Shown: positions 54,505 through 62,615 of the stretch, piece after piece | Position numbering within the stretch: position 1 is the first letter of the stretch | How the letters are laid out: the number at the start of each line of letters is the position of its first letter | Origin: Nocardioides oleivorans | GTDB taxonomy: Bacteria > Actinomycetota > Actinomycetes > Propionibacteriales > Nocardioidaceae | Reading direction: 5' to 3' | Assembly (NCBI RefSeq): GCF_004137255.1 | Contig: NZ_SDWT01000002.1 | Coordinates: forward strand, 248,001 to 312,000 | Length of the DNA stretch: 64,000 nucleotides | Made by a program: the position numbers and the translations under genes | Notes under the pieces: generated by a model | The model's input: the letters and a program-made list of their open reading frames with translations, nothing else | Database searches by the model: none | Told to the model about the DNA's origin: nothing

Positions 54505-55266
54505 TCAGGCCGGGGCGGCGTCCGGTTCGACCGGCGTCCGGTTGCGCGACAGCAGCCACACCATCGCGCCCAGTGCCGCGAGCTGGAGCGGCCAGCCGAG
54601 CACGATCTTGAGCACGCCGAGCGCGGCCACGGCCGTGTCGGGGTCCATCCCGCCGTTCCCGCCGGCGATCCAGATCGGCGCCTGGATCGCGACGCGGAGG
54701 ATGCAGGGCGCCACGAGCAGCCAGGTGAGGCGGCTGCAGAGCCTCACGACCTGCTTGTCGGAGTGCCAGGCCGTCGGGTCGCCGGTGATGCTGCCGACCA
54801 TGAAGCCCACCAGCGGCCAGCCGATGAGGCACGTGAACGCCAGCACGACGGCGTACCCGCCGTTGTAGAGCAGGCCGGGCAGGAAGTAGGCGAGCGCCTG
54901 CTCCTGCTCCGATCCCCCGGACGCAGCGGACCGGTGCACGAAGTACCAGCCGATCCCGATGCCGAAGAGCGCATTGAGGACGAACTGGACGGTCGAGCGC
55001 TGGACGAGCCGGATCGCGAGGAGGACCAGGGCGGCGCCGATGCTGACGTAGAGCGCGAGCTGCAGGTCGCGCATCGACAGCCAGGTCGCGGTGAAGAGGA
55101 TCGTCGGCACGGCCGCCTCGGCCATGCCGCGCCGCCCGCCGAGCGCCTTGGAGAGCTGCTGGCGCACGGCCGCCTCGACCGACTCGGTGCTGGTCACGGC
55201 CTGCTGCCCGGTCTGCTGCCCGGTCTGCTGCCCCGTCGCGTCGGCCTGCGCCGCCTCGTCGGTCAC
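54505..55266 (-). CDS. DUF3159 membrane protein
   Basis: 253 residues. A Gln-rich start with a tandem TGQQ repeat (coding triplets at about 55195-55240), then a conserved stretch (VRQQLSKALGGRRGMAEAAV, PTILFTATWLSMRDLQLALY) and six or so membrane helices ending LAALGAMVWLLSRNRTPVEP. Corresponds to Rv2693c. GTG 55266 overlaps the stop of the OB-fold gene; the longer frame was rejected. Convergent with the second trkA gene, one base apart. Confidence 0.88.
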   Translation of the reverse strand: MTDEAAQADATGQQTGQQTGQQAVTSTESVEAAVRQQLSKALGGRRGMAEAAVPTILFTATWLSMRDLQLALYVSIGAALVLLAIRLVQRSTVQFVLNALFGIGIGWYFVHRSAASGGSEQEQALAYFLPGLLYNGGYAVVLAFTCLIGWPLVGFMVGSITGDPTAWHSDKQVVRLCSRLTWLLVAPCILRVAIQAPIWIAGGNGGMDPDTAVAALGVLKIVLGWPLQLAALGAMVWLLSRNRTPVEPDAAPA

Positions 55267-55640
55267 GGGCGCAGCTCGTAGCGCGGGTTGAACATCAGGG
55301 GTACGTCGCCCTGCCGTCCGATGCAGCCGGTGACCGTGACGTTGCGGCCGGGGTCGACGCCGGTGATGCGCCGGCGGCCGAGCCACACGACGGTGATCTT
55401 GCCGGAACCGTCGTCGAGCTCGGCCTCGAGGGCCGGGACCCCACCACGCGGGCGGAGCGTGACGGTGCGCAGGACTCCGCTGACCGTGACCAGCTCGCGC
55501 TCGGGGGCGTCGGCGATCGCCAGCGTCTCCCCCTCGATGAACCGGTGGGACTCACGCAGGTCGCGCTGGTTCTGGTCGGAGCTGTCGGCCCACTTGGACA
55601 GTGCCTGGCGCAGGCGGCTCTTCTCGGCCACGGGGGTCAC
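55263..55640 (-). CDS. OB-fold nucleic-acid-binding protein (Rv2694c family)
   Basis: 125 residues: a helical start (AEKSRLRQALSKWADSSDQN) and an OB fold (REIVTVSGVLRTV-like strand ELVTVSGVLRTVTLRPRG, LEAELDDGSGKITVVWLGRR, ITGVDPGRNVTVTGCIGRQG). Resembles RecG-wedge/tRNA-anticodon-type OB domains that bind single strands. GTG 55640 overlaps the DUF3710 stop; GTG 55631 is an alternative. Confidence 0.85.
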   Translation of the reverse strand: MTPVAEKSRLRQALSKWADSSDQNQRDLRESHRFIEGETLAIADAPERELVTVSGVLRTVTLRPRGGVPALEAELDDGSGKITVVWLGRRRITGVDPGRNVTVTGCIGRQGDVPLMFNPRYELRP

Positions 55641-56257
55641 CTCACCCGGCGGGCGTCGTCCGGCAGGCGCACGGGCAGGGGCTCGCCGACCGGCATCGCG
55701 CCTTCGCCACGGCGTACGACGACCTGCGCGAGCGCGTCCTCCCACTCGGTCGTCTGCTCCGGCTCGAGTGCCGGGCGGCCGAGGAACGAGGCGCGCAGCA
55801 TCCAGCGGTCACCGTTGATGCCGAGGATCCGGGACGGCTGCACCGCCTCGGTGCCGTCGGGTCGCTTGACCGGCATCTGGCAGACCAGCTCGGTGCCCCA
55901 TCGGCCCTCGCGCTCGGTGGCCTGGCCGCCTCGGCGGACCATGTCCTCGGCGATCTGCGGGCGCACGTCCGACCAGAGGTCGCCGTTGCGCGGGGCGGCG
56001 AACGCCTGGAACTCGAGGGCCCCGTCGGAGCCGGCGAGCATCACCGAGCGGACCTGCCCGCTCTGCTCGTCGACCTGGAGGCGCAGCTCGCGGTCGGCGA
56101 TCGCGGGGACGAGCACGGAGCCGAGGTCGGCCCGGTCGATGCCGTCGTCCTCGACCTGGGAGAAGTCGAAGGGTCCCGTGGCGGGGTCGGCGGGCTCGAC
56201 GCTCGTGGCGGCTGCCTCGTCGGTCGGGCTGGCGTCTGCCTTGCGGCGGAACTTCAC
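55637..56257 (-). CDS. DUF3710 protein
   Basis: 206 residues: acidic linker (GPFDFSQVEDDGIDRADLGS), then LLVPAIADRELRLQVDEQSG-type core (VLVPAIADRELRLQVD), LEFQAFAAPRNGDLWSDVRP, VDGPRWMLRA-type element (GINGDRWMLRASFLG). Soluble; function unknown but strictly syntenic with dut in actinobacteria. GTG with GGAGA eight bases upstream; 28 bases after dut. Confidence 0.9.
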   Translation of the reverse strand: MKFRRKADASPTDEAAATSVEPADPATGPFDFSQVEDDGIDRADLGSVLVPAIADRELRLQVDEQSGQVRSVMLAGSDGALEFQAFAAPRNGDLWSDVRPQIAEDMVRRGGQATEREGRWGTELVCQMPVKRPDGTEAVQPSRILGINGDRWMLRASFLGRPALEPEQTTEWEDALAQVVVRRGEGAMPVGEPLPVRLPDDARRVR

Positions 56258-56285
56258 GTGAGCATCTCCTTGTCAGCGAACCGGG

Positions 56286-56744
56286 TCATGGGCGCGAACC
56301 GGTACCCGTAGAACCGTAGCCCCCGGCACCGCGAACGGACTCCGGCAGCACCCCCACCTCGACGAACCGGGCACGCTCGAAGCGCTGGACGACGAGCTGG
56401 GCGATCCGGTCGCCCCGCTTGAGGTCGACGGCCTCCGCCGGGTCGTGGTTGATGAGCATCACCTTGATCTCGCCGCGGTAGCCGGCGTCGACCGTGCCCG
56501 GGGTGTTGACGATGGACAGGCCGTGACGGGCGGCGAGGCCCGATCGCGGGTGCACGAGGGCGACGTACCCGTCCGGCAGCGCGATCGAGAGGCCCGTCGG
56601 CACGAGTGCCCGCTCGCCGGGCGCGAGGGTGAGGTCGACCGTCGTGTGCAGGTCGGCGCCCGCGTCGCCCGGGTGGGCGTACGACGGCAAGGGGAGGTCG
56701 GGGTCGAGGCGGACGACGGCGATGTCGAGGTCGTGGTCGGGCAC
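56286..56744 (-). CDS. dut: deoxyuridine 5'-triphosphate nucleotidohydrolase
   Basis: 152 residues with all five trimeric dUTPase motifs: [24 protein letters not shown] (motifs 2-3 boundary), [27 protein letters not shown] and the C-terminal [12 protein letters not shown] arm. Hydrolyses dUTP to dUMP, limiting uracil in DNA. GTG 56744 has TAGATT eight bases upstream and shares a short divergent promoter with DUF3093. Confidence 0.95.
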   Translation of the reverse strand: MPDHDLDIAVVRLDPDLPLPSYAHPGDAGADLHTTVDLTLAPGERALVPTGLSIALPDGYVALVHPRSGLAARHGLSIVNTPGTVDAGYRGEIKVMLINHDPAEAVDLKRGDRIAQLVVQRFERARFVEVGVLPESVRGAGGYGSTGTGSRP

Positions 56745-56758
56745 GAGGACTGAATCTA

Positions 56759-56764
56759 TAGGCT
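56759..56764 (+). promoter_or_regulatory. -10 box (TAGGCT) for DUF3093, overlapping the dut promoter
   Basis: Seven bases before GTG 56772. The opposite strand carries TAGATT for dut in the same 28-bp gap, so the two polymerases would compete. Confidence 0.45.
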
Positions 56765-56771
56765 CTGCGCC

Positions 56772-57224
56772 GTGGACTACGCCGAACGCCTCTCCGTTCC
56801 GCTGCGCTGGTGGGTGCAGGGATCGATGATGGTGGCGTCCGTCTGGCTGGCCGTCCTCGTCGCGACGCCCGACAACGAGGTCATCGCCTGGCTCGTGACC
56901 GCGCTGGCGTTCGCGGTGATGGTCGTGCTGTTCGTGAGGTACGGCGGCGTCCGGGTGTCCGTCGACCGCTCCACCTTCCACGCGGGACGGGCGCACATCG
57001 CGCTCGAGCACGTCGGTTCCGTGACGGCCCTCGACGCGGAGGGTGTACGTCGGCAGGCCGGCGTGGACGCCGACGCCCGGGCGTACCTCCTGCTGCGCCC
57101 CTACCTCAAGCGCGGCGTGAAGGTCGAGATCACCGACCCGGCCGACCCGGCGCCGTACTGGCTGGTCAGCTGCCGCCGCCCCGACCTCGTCGTCTCAGCC
57201 CTAGAGGCGGCGCGGACGCGCTGA
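56772..57224 (+). CDS. DUF3093 membrane protein
   Basis: 150 residues: [20 protein letters not shown], two membrane helices (about 15-60), then [20 protein letters not shown] and [40 protein letters not shown]. This is the DUF3093 family (Rv2698-like), function unknown. GTG leaderless start. Confidence 0.9.
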   Translation: MDYAERLSVPLRWWVQGSMMVASVWLAVLVATPDNEVIAWLVTALAFAVMVVLFVRYGGVRVSVDRSTFHAGRAHIALEHVGSVTALDAEGVRRQAGVDADARAYLLLRPYLKRGVKVEITDPADPAPYWLVSCRRPDLVVSALEAARTR

Positions 57225-57233
57225 CGCGCTGGG

Positions 57234-57239
57234 TAGGGT
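57234..57239 (+). promoter_or_regulatory. -10 box (TAGGGT) for DUF4235
   Basis: Six bases before ATG 57246. Confidence 0.5.
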
Positions 57240-57245
57240 GGCTAC

Positions 57246-57578
57246 ATGGCCAAGAAGAGCTCCGCGGAGTCGAACAGCAAGATGTACTCGGTGTTGTCGC
57301 TGGTCGCCGCCCTCGGCGCAGCAACCGTGGTCAAGAAGGCCCTGAACACCTCGTGGCGTGCCGCGACGGGCAAGAACCCGCCGGCCAACCCCGCCGACCC
57401 CGACGTCAGCATCGGCGAGGCCGTCATGTGGGCGACCCTCAGCGGCACCCTGATCGGCGTCGCCCGGATGCTGGCCACCCGCCGCGCCGCGCACTACTAC
57501 GCCCGCTCCACCGGCCACCTCCCCGGCCAGCTGAAGAAGGACGGCCAGGACGCCTCGAGGGCGCCCGCTCACACCTGA
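57246..57578 (+). CDS. DUF4235 membrane protein
   Basis: 110 residues: MAKKSSAESNSKMYSVLSLV, helix 1, WRAATGKNPPANPADPDVSI, helix 2 (EAVMWATLSGTLIGVARMLA), TRRAAHYYARSTGHLPGQLK. Standard DUF4235 topology with the loop motif GKNPPxNPxDPxV. Function unknown. Confidence 0.9.
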   Translation: MAKKSSAESNSKMYSVLSLVAALGAATVVKKALNTSWRAATGKNPPANPADPDVSIGEAVMWATLSGTLIGVARMLATRRAAHYYARSTGHLPGQLKKDGQDASRAPAHT

Positions 57579-57610
57579 GCGCCCTGCGGCTCCACGCCCA
57601 CCGCTCTGTC

Positions 57611-57627
57611 CGGGGACCCGGTCCCCG
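57611..57627 (+). terminator. hairpin downstream of DUF4235
   Basis: CGGGGAC and GTCCCCG arms with a three-base loop, 33 bases after the stop; no T tract. Confidence 0.5.
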
Positions 57628-57646
57628 CACGGCTGGTTCTCGTCCG

Positions 57647-57749
57647 CTTGCCGATGAGTCTCTGAGCGACTCAAGGCCGAAGTTCGCCGTCGCCCCCGCA
57701 CACGCCGCCCGCCACTTGCCGATGAGTCTCTGACCGACTCATCGGCAAG
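57647..57749. repeat. two copies of a CTTGCCGATGAGTC palindromic repeat
   Basis: Copy 57647-57679 and copy 57715-57749 both read CTTGCCGATGAGTCTCTGA then (C/G)CGACTC. In the second, arms CTTGCCGATGAGTC and GACTCATCGGCAAG are exact complements (14 bp). A related copy lies at 63924-63958. Confidence 0.75.
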
Positions 57750-57936
57750 CGCGCAGCGGGGCGGGTGCCGGAAGGGTCGGCCGGCCGCCCGATAGCGCCG
57801 GATCGTTGGCCATCAATCATCCACAGGTCCTTCTGTGAGGCGTTCGCGAGCCTGGCTGTGGAGGGCGGCCGACGGTCGTCGGTGGGCTGCCTTGTCATGG
57901 GTCGTACGACGACCACGACGGGGCAGGAGCAGACAG

Positions 57937-58614
57937 ATGGGCGACGACGACGAGATGGCGGGTGCCGGTGACGGCGGCACGAGCGCCGGGGGCCTCGGAC
58001 CGGGTCCAAGTCCCGACCCGGCGACGTGGGGCTCGATGGCCAACTGGACCGAGGCCGAGCGGGAGTGCTGGTTCATGGGCCCGTTCGGCGGTGGCATGCC
58101 CGGGTTGGTCCGTCGGATCAGACGGATCCTCGACGTGTCCCAGCGGGGGCTGGCTGCGCTCCTCGGCGTCTCACAGTCCGTGGTCGCGAGGTGGGAGACC
58201 GGGCGCACCAGCCCACGTGCCAGCGCGGTCGAGAGGCTGCTGGGGATGGCGAAGGTCCGGGCCACGCTGCACGACGAGGAGAGCGGGGAGGAGGTCACGC
58301 CGATGCGGGCGGACGGGGCGAGGAAGCACGGCGGCAGCAGGTTCCCGGCGCACACCGACCTCCGGGTCACCGGCTGGTGGATACCGCGCGAGCTGAGATC
58401 GATGACGAGTGTCGAGTACTTCTCGAGCAGGGACCGTTCACGGGAGCGGCGCGACCCCGCCATCCACTACCGCACCGGTCGCCGCGCCAAGTGGGTCGAA
58501 CGGCTCGTCCGGGGCGTCCCGGACGATCACCCGGCCCTCCACCAGCTCGTGGCCGAGGCGGAGCACCTCGACGAGGTCCGCGAGGCACGCAGGCACCCCG
58601 AGCGCGCGGCCTAG
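57937..58614 (+). CDS. XRE-type helix-turn-helix protein with conserved C-terminal domain
   Basis: 225 residues from ATG 57937 (AGGAG upstream). A Gly/Pro-rich start, WTEAERECWFMGPFGGGMPG, then HTH LVRRIRRILDVSQRGLAALL, GVSQSVVARWETGRTSPRAS, and a C-terminal part with RFPAHTDLRVTGWWIPRELR, RDPAIHYRTGRRAKWVERLV and a helical tail. Probably a transcription regulator; the basic C-terminal domain has no name I know. It interrupts the otherwise conserved order DUF3093-DUF4193. Confidence 0.78.
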   Translation: MGDDDEMAGAGDGGTSAGGLGPGPSPDPATWGSMANWTEAERECWFMGPFGGGMPGLVRRIRRILDVSQRGLAALLGVSQSVVARWETGRTSPRASAVERLLGMAKVRATLHDEESGEEVTPMRADGARKHGGSRFPAHTDLRVTGWWIPRELRSMTSVEYFSSRDRSRERRDPAIHYRTGRRAKWVERLVRGVPDDHPALHQLVAEAEHLDEVREARRHPERAA

Positions 58615-58683
58615 AGGTGCCGACACGTCACAGCGCCCGCCCTCGAGGAGGACGAGCGCTGTCGCGTTCGAGGTGGTGCAGGC

Positions 58684-58974
58684 TCAGATGCAGTCGCGGC
58701 AGATGAGCTTCTTCTCATCGGCCAGCTGCGACCGGTGGTGCACCAGGAAGCAGCTCATGCACGTGAACTCGTCGTCCTGCCGCGGCATGACCTCCACCGC
58801 AAGCTCTTCGTGCGAGAGGTCGGCACCGGGAAGCTCGAACGACTCGGCCGCCTCGGTCTCGTCCTCGTCTACCTTGCCCGAGTTCTTGTCGTGGCGGCGG
58901 GCCTTGAGCTCCTCGATGCTCTCCTCGCTCTGGTCCTCCTCGGACTTGCGCGGTGCGTCGTAGTCGGTAGCCAT
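58684..58974 (-). CDS. DUF4193 protein with treble-clef-like zinc site
   Basis: 96 residues: MATDYDAPRKSEEDQSEESI, ELPGADLSHEELAVEVMPRQ, DDEFTCMSCFLVHHRSQLAD then CRDC at the C-terminus. Two CxxC pairs would bind zinc. Corresponds to Rv2699c. GGGGAGAGGG lies upstream of the ATG. Function unknown. Confidence 0.93.
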   Translation of the reverse strand: MATDYDAPRKSEEDQSEESIEELKARRHDKNSGKVDEDETEAAESFELPGADLSHEELAVEVMPRQDDEFTCMSCFLVHHRSQLADEKKLICRDCI

Positions 58975-59175
58975 CGAATCCCTCTCCCCATGCTGTGGTC
59001 CACCCCCGCCGGATCACGGCGTGGGCACGACCTGTTGTGCTCGTCGTCGGCGCCAGATTGTGCACCATGAACCGGCTCCGTGGTGAGCCGGTCCGCGACG
59101 TGTCGCATGAACAGTGGGTGCCGTCTCACTATTCCCTCGACGAGGAGGTGGTTCCGACCACCTGTTCGGGCGGCT

Positions 59176-59988
59176 TCAGCGGGCGAGGAAGCCCGTCTCC
59201 CGGAGCACCTCGACGAAGTCGTCCCACCCGTCCGCGGGAGTGGCGACCACCACGCTCCGGCCGGGCCACTCGTCGAGGTCCATCGTCCCGGGGAACACGT
59301 CGAGCCGGCCCCCCGCCTCACGCAGGACGACCGCCGCCGCGGACCAGTCCCAGGGCAGCGGGCCCTCCTCGACGTACGCGTCCCCGGAGCCGTCCGCGAC
59401 GTGGCAGATGTCCAGCGAGCTCGAGCCGATCCGGCGGATGTCGCGGACCTTCGGGAGCAACGAGGCGAGGCACGACGCCTGGTGGGCGCGCACCTCGGGC
59501 CGGTAGCCGAACCCGGTGTGGACCAGTCGCTGCCCGACCGGCGGGCTCGGCCGCACCGAGATCGGCTTGCCGTCCCGGGTCGCGCCGTGCCCGACGGCAG
59601 CGGCGTACACCACGTCGACGCCGATGCCGACCACCGCACCGGCGACCAGGGAGCCGTCCAGCTCGGCCGCGACGGAGACCGAGCAGTCACGCAGTCCGTA
59701 GAGGTAGTTCACGGTCCCGTCGATCGGGTCCACGATCCACCGGACACCACTGGTGCCCTCGTGGTCGTCGCCCTCCTCGCCGAGGATCGCGTCGTCGGGG
59801 CGCACCTCGAGCAGCCGGCTCCGCAGCAGCTCCTCGACCGCCCGGTCGGCGCGGGTCACGACGTCGGTCGCGCTGGACTTGGTGTCCGCGACATCCACGC
59901 CTTCGTCCCGCATCCGACGCGCCAGGGTCGCCGCCTCGCGACCGACCGTGAGCGCGACGTCGCGCAGGGCGGCGTAGTCCTCGCTCAC
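59176..59988 (-). CDS. suhB: inositol monophosphatase family protein
   Basis: 270 residues. Metal-site motifs [27 protein letters not shown] and [18 protein letters not shown] are intact, as in SuhB/IMPase. Dephosphorylates inositol 1-phosphate or related substrates; in actinobacteria it serves phosphoinositide and mycothiol supply. GTG 59988 overlaps the hemH stop (GTGA), so it is coupled to it. Confidence 0.93.
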   Translation of the reverse strand: MSEDYAALRDVALTVGREAATLARRMRDEGVDVADTKSSATDVVTRADRAVEELLRSRLLEVRPDDAILGEEGDDHEGTSGVRWIVDPIDGTVNYLYGLRDCSVSVAAELDGSLVAGAVVGIGVDVVYAAAVGHGATRDGKPISVRPSPPVGQRLVHTGFGYRPEVRAHQASCLASLLPKVRDIRRIGSSSLDICHVADGSGDAYVEEGPLPWDWSAAAVVLREAGGRLDVFPGTMDLDEWPGRSVVVATPADGWDDFVEVLRETGFLAR

Positions 59989-61100
59989 GAGTCCGCCCCG
60001 CACAGCGCCGGGCGCGCGCCCTTGGGGTTCGGGCAGCAGCCCACTCCGCACCGGTCCGGACCGGCAGGCATCGAGCCCACGGCCGGGCGTTCGGGTGACT
60101 CCCCCCGCTCGGCGGCGGCCCGCTCCAGCACCAGCTCACGCACCATCGCCACGAACCTCTCGTCGACCCCGGCCGTCGCGGCGCGGACCGCCTGGATGCC
60201 GAGGCGAGACGCGGTCGCCATCGCCTCGGTGTCGAGGTCGTAGATGACCTCCATGTGGTCCGAGACGAACCCGATCGGGACCATCACCACCTGCGCGACG
60301 CCGTCGGTCGCGAGCTCCTCGAGGTGGTCGTTCACGTCGGGCTCGAGCCACGGCGTCGACGGCGCGCCCGAGCGGGAGCAGTAGACGAGGTCGTGGCGGT
60401 GGGCTCGCCCGGTCGCCTCGCGCACCCGCCGGGCCACCTCGTCGACCGCGCTGCGGTGCTGGGTGACGTACGCCGGACGCGGCTGGCCGGCCGGGTCCTC
60501 CGAGCCGCTGGTGTCGTTCATCTCGGTCGGGATCGAGTGGGTCACGAAGACCAGTCGGGCCGCGTCGCCACCGCCCGGCAGCTCGGCCAGCGACGCCAGG
60601 ACGGCGTCGACCGCCGGCTCGAGGAAGCCCGGGTGGTTGTAGTACTGGCGCAACCGGTCGAGCACCGGCGCCCCCGGCACCTCGGCGACCGCGTCGGCGA
60701 GGTTCTCGCGGTACTGCCGGCACGACGACCACGACGAGTACGCCGAGGTGGTGAAGACCGCCGCCCGCCTCACTCCGGCGGCCGTCATCTCGGCGAGCGT
60801 GTCGGCGAGGTACGGGTCCCAGTTGCGGTTGCCGAAGTAGACCGGCAGATCGATGCCGTGGTCGGCGAAGTCCTTCTCGAGCGCCGCGATCAGCGCCCGG
60901 TTCTGGTCGTTGATCGGGCTCTTGCCGCCGAAGAGGAAGTAGTGCTCCCCCACCTGCGCCAGCCGCTCGCGCGGGATCCCCCTCCCGCGGGTGACGTTCT
61001 CGAGGAACGGCACCACGTCGTCGGGCTTCTCGGGGCCTCCGAAGGAGAGGACCAGGAGGGCGTCGTACGGCGACACGTCGGGGAGACCCGCGGAGTTCAT
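59985..61100 (-). CDS. hemH: ferrochelatase (coproporphyrin III ferrochelatase type)
   Basis: 371 residues. [72 protein letters not shown] and [20 protein letters not shown] (metal-binding His/Glu) identify the chelatase. The C-terminus [18 protein letters not shown] and a further Cys upstream match the [2Fe-2S] cluster found in actinobacterial enzymes. Inserts iron in the coproporphyrin-dependent heme pathway. ATG 61100 with TACGCT six bases upstream. Confidence 0.94.
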   Translation of the reverse strand: MNSAGLPDVSPYDALLVLSFGGPEKPDDVVPFLENVTRGRGIPRERLAQVGEHYFLFGGKSPINDQNRALIAALEKDFADHGIDLPVYFGNRNWDPYLADTLAEMTAAGVRRAAVFTTSAYSSWSSCRQYRENLADAVAEVPGAPVLDRLRQYYNHPGFLEPAVDAVLASLAELPGGGDAARLVFVTHSIPTEMNDTSGSEDPAGQPRPAYVTQHRSAVDEVARRVREATGRAHRHDLVYCSRSGAPSTPWLEPDVNDHLEELATDGVAQVVMVPIGFVSDHMEVIYDLDTEAMATASRLGIQAVRAATAGVDERFVAMVRELVLERAAAERGESPERPAVGSMPAGPDRCGVGCCPNPKGARPALCGADS

Positions 61101-61106
61101 GTCGCC

Positions 61107-61112
61107 AGCGTA
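61107..61112 (-). promoter_or_regulatory. -10 box (TACGCT), leaderless start of hemH
   Basis: Six bases before ATG 61100. Confidence 0.5.
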
Positions 61113-61131
61113 GACACGGCACGCGATCCTC

Positions 61132-61137
61132 TAGCGT
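61132..61137 (+). promoter_or_regulatory. -10 box (TAGCGT), leaderless start of the lactone oxidase
   Basis: Six bases before ATG 61144; 20 bases from the divergent hemH box. Confidence 0.5.
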
Positions 61138-61143
61138 GCGGGC

Positions 61144-62466
61144 ATGAGCAGCCCCGTGCACGGCCACCTCTGGCGCAACTGGTCCGGCCTCGAGGAGGCG
61201 GTCCCCCGCCACGTCGAGACCCCGACGTCGGTCGAGGCGGTCCTCGACGTCGTACGCCGGACCCGCGAGCGCGGGACGACGGTGAAGATGACCGGGACCG
61301 GGCACAGCTTCACCGGGATCGCCGCGCCCGAGCACACGCTGCTGCGCCCTGAAGGGCTCTCCGGGATCCTCGCCGTCGACCGCGAGGCGATGACCGTGAC
61401 TGCCCGCGCGGGCACCCCGCTCAAGGACCTGAACCTCGCCCTCGAAGGACTGGGGCTGAGCCTGCACAACATGGGCGACATCGCCGAGCAGACCCTCGCC
61501 GGTGCGACCTCGACCGGCACCCACGGCACCGGGGGCACGGCCGCCGGGCTCGCCGCCCAGCTGGCCGGGCTCGAGCTGGTCACCGGGACCGGCGAGGTCG
61601 TCCGCGCCTCGGCAACCGAGAACCCCGACGTGTTCGAGCTCGCCCGCGTCGGGCTCGGGGCGCTCGGCATCCTCACCAGCCTGACCTTCCACGTCGAGCC
61701 GCTCTTCGTCGTCGAGGCCCACGAGCAGCCGATGACGTGGGACGAGGCGCTCGGGTCGTACGACGAGATGGTGGCGGCCGCGCACCACGTCGACATGTAC
61801 TGGTTCCCCCACACCGACCGGCTGATGGTGAAGCAGAACATACGCACCGACCTCGACCCCGGCGAGCAGGAGCCGCCGTCGGCGCTCGCGGCGTGGTGGG
61901 AGGACGACTTCGTCTCGAACACCGTCTTCGGCGGCCTGTGCCGCGTCGGGTCGCGCGCGCCGGGACTCATCCCCCGGATCAACCGGGTCGCCGGCCGCGC
62001 GCTCTCGGAGCGCCGCTACAGCGACCTGGCGCACCGCGTCTTCGTGACGCCGCGGCGTGTCCGGTTCCGCGAGATGGAGTACGCGGTCCCGCGCGAGGCC
62101 GGCCTCGACGTGCTGCGCGAGTGCCGCCGGGTGATCGACGCGAGCCACTGGCGGATCGCGTTCCCGATCGAGGTTCGCACCGCTCCCGCCGACGACGTCG
62201 CGATGTCGACCGCCCACGGTCGCGACAGCTTCTACCTGGCCTTCCACGTGCCGCAGGACACCGACCACACGGCGTACTTCGGAGGTCTCGAACCGATCCT
62301 CCGCGAGGCCGGCGGACGTCCCCACTGGGGCAAGGTGCACACGCGCACGGCCGCGGACCTGGCACCGGCGTACGAGCGGTTCGACGACTTCCTGGCGCTG
62401 CGCGACCGGCTCGACCCCGACCGGCTCTTCGCCAACGCCTACCTCCGGCGGGTGCTGGGCGACTGA
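61144..62466 (+). CDS. FAD-linked sugar-1,4-lactone oxidase
   Basis: 440 residues. N-terminal FAD-binding PCMH domain: VKMTGTGHSFTGIAAPEH (the His of GxGHSF is the usual covalent FAD site), NMGDIAEQTLAGATSTGTHG, TGGTAAGLAAQLAGLELVTG. C-terminal ALO domain: YWFPHTDRLMVKQNIRTDLD, PRRVRFREMEYAVPRE and GGRPHWGKVHTRTAADLAP (the HWGK motif). Oxidises an aldonolactone such as L-gulono- or D-arabinono-1,4-lactone. Expressed divergently from hemH. Confidence 0.92.
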   Translation: MSSPVHGHLWRNWSGLEEAVPRHVETPTSVEAVLDVVRRTRERGTTVKMTGTGHSFTGIAAPEHTLLRPEGLSGILAVDREAMTVTARAGTPLKDLNLALEGLGLSLHNMGDIAEQTLAGATSTGTHGTGGTAAGLAAQLAGLELVTGTGEVVRASATENPDVFELARVGLGALGILTSLTFHVEPLFVVEAHEQPMTWDEALGSYDEMVAAAHHVDMYWFPHTDRLMVKQNIRTDLDPGEQEPPSALAAWWEDDFVSNTVFGGLCRVGSRAPGLIPRINRVAGRALSERRYSDLAHRVFVTPRRVRFREMEYAVPREAGLDVLRECRRVIDASHWRIAFPIEVRTAPADDVAMSTAHGRDSFYLAFHVPQDTDHTAYFGGLEPILREAGGRPHWGKVHTRTAADLAPAYERFDDFLALRDRLDPDRLFANAYLRRVLGD

Positions 62467-62615
62467 CCAGCGACTGACCAGCGACTGAGGCGCGACCGGG
62501 CGGCGACGACGGGCGGCGGCCCTTCACGTGGCGGCCGATCCGCAGTACGGTCGAGGTGATTGTTTTGTTACCTCAATGAACTAACTCCGTCTCGGATGCA
62601 CCCACAGGAGCCCTC

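Larger units (their letters stand above)
57579..57936. other. 358-bp intergenic region with hairpins and palindromic repeats
   Basis: Holds a 7-bp hairpin just after DUF4235 (57611-57627, CGGGGAC/GTCCCCG, likely terminator) and two copies of a GAGTC...GACTC palindrome (57647-57679, 57715-57749). No gene recognised. Confidence 0.6.

Noticed and set aside
54505..55266. CRISPR-like short repeats (GGTCTGCTGCC x3) at 55200-55235
   Set aside because: Only three tandem 12-bp units, in frame, encoding the TGQQ repeat of DUF3159.
62465..62490. GACTGACCAGC short direct repeats after the lactone oxidase
   Set aside because: Three short imperfect copies with no structure; probably slippage and not an operator.
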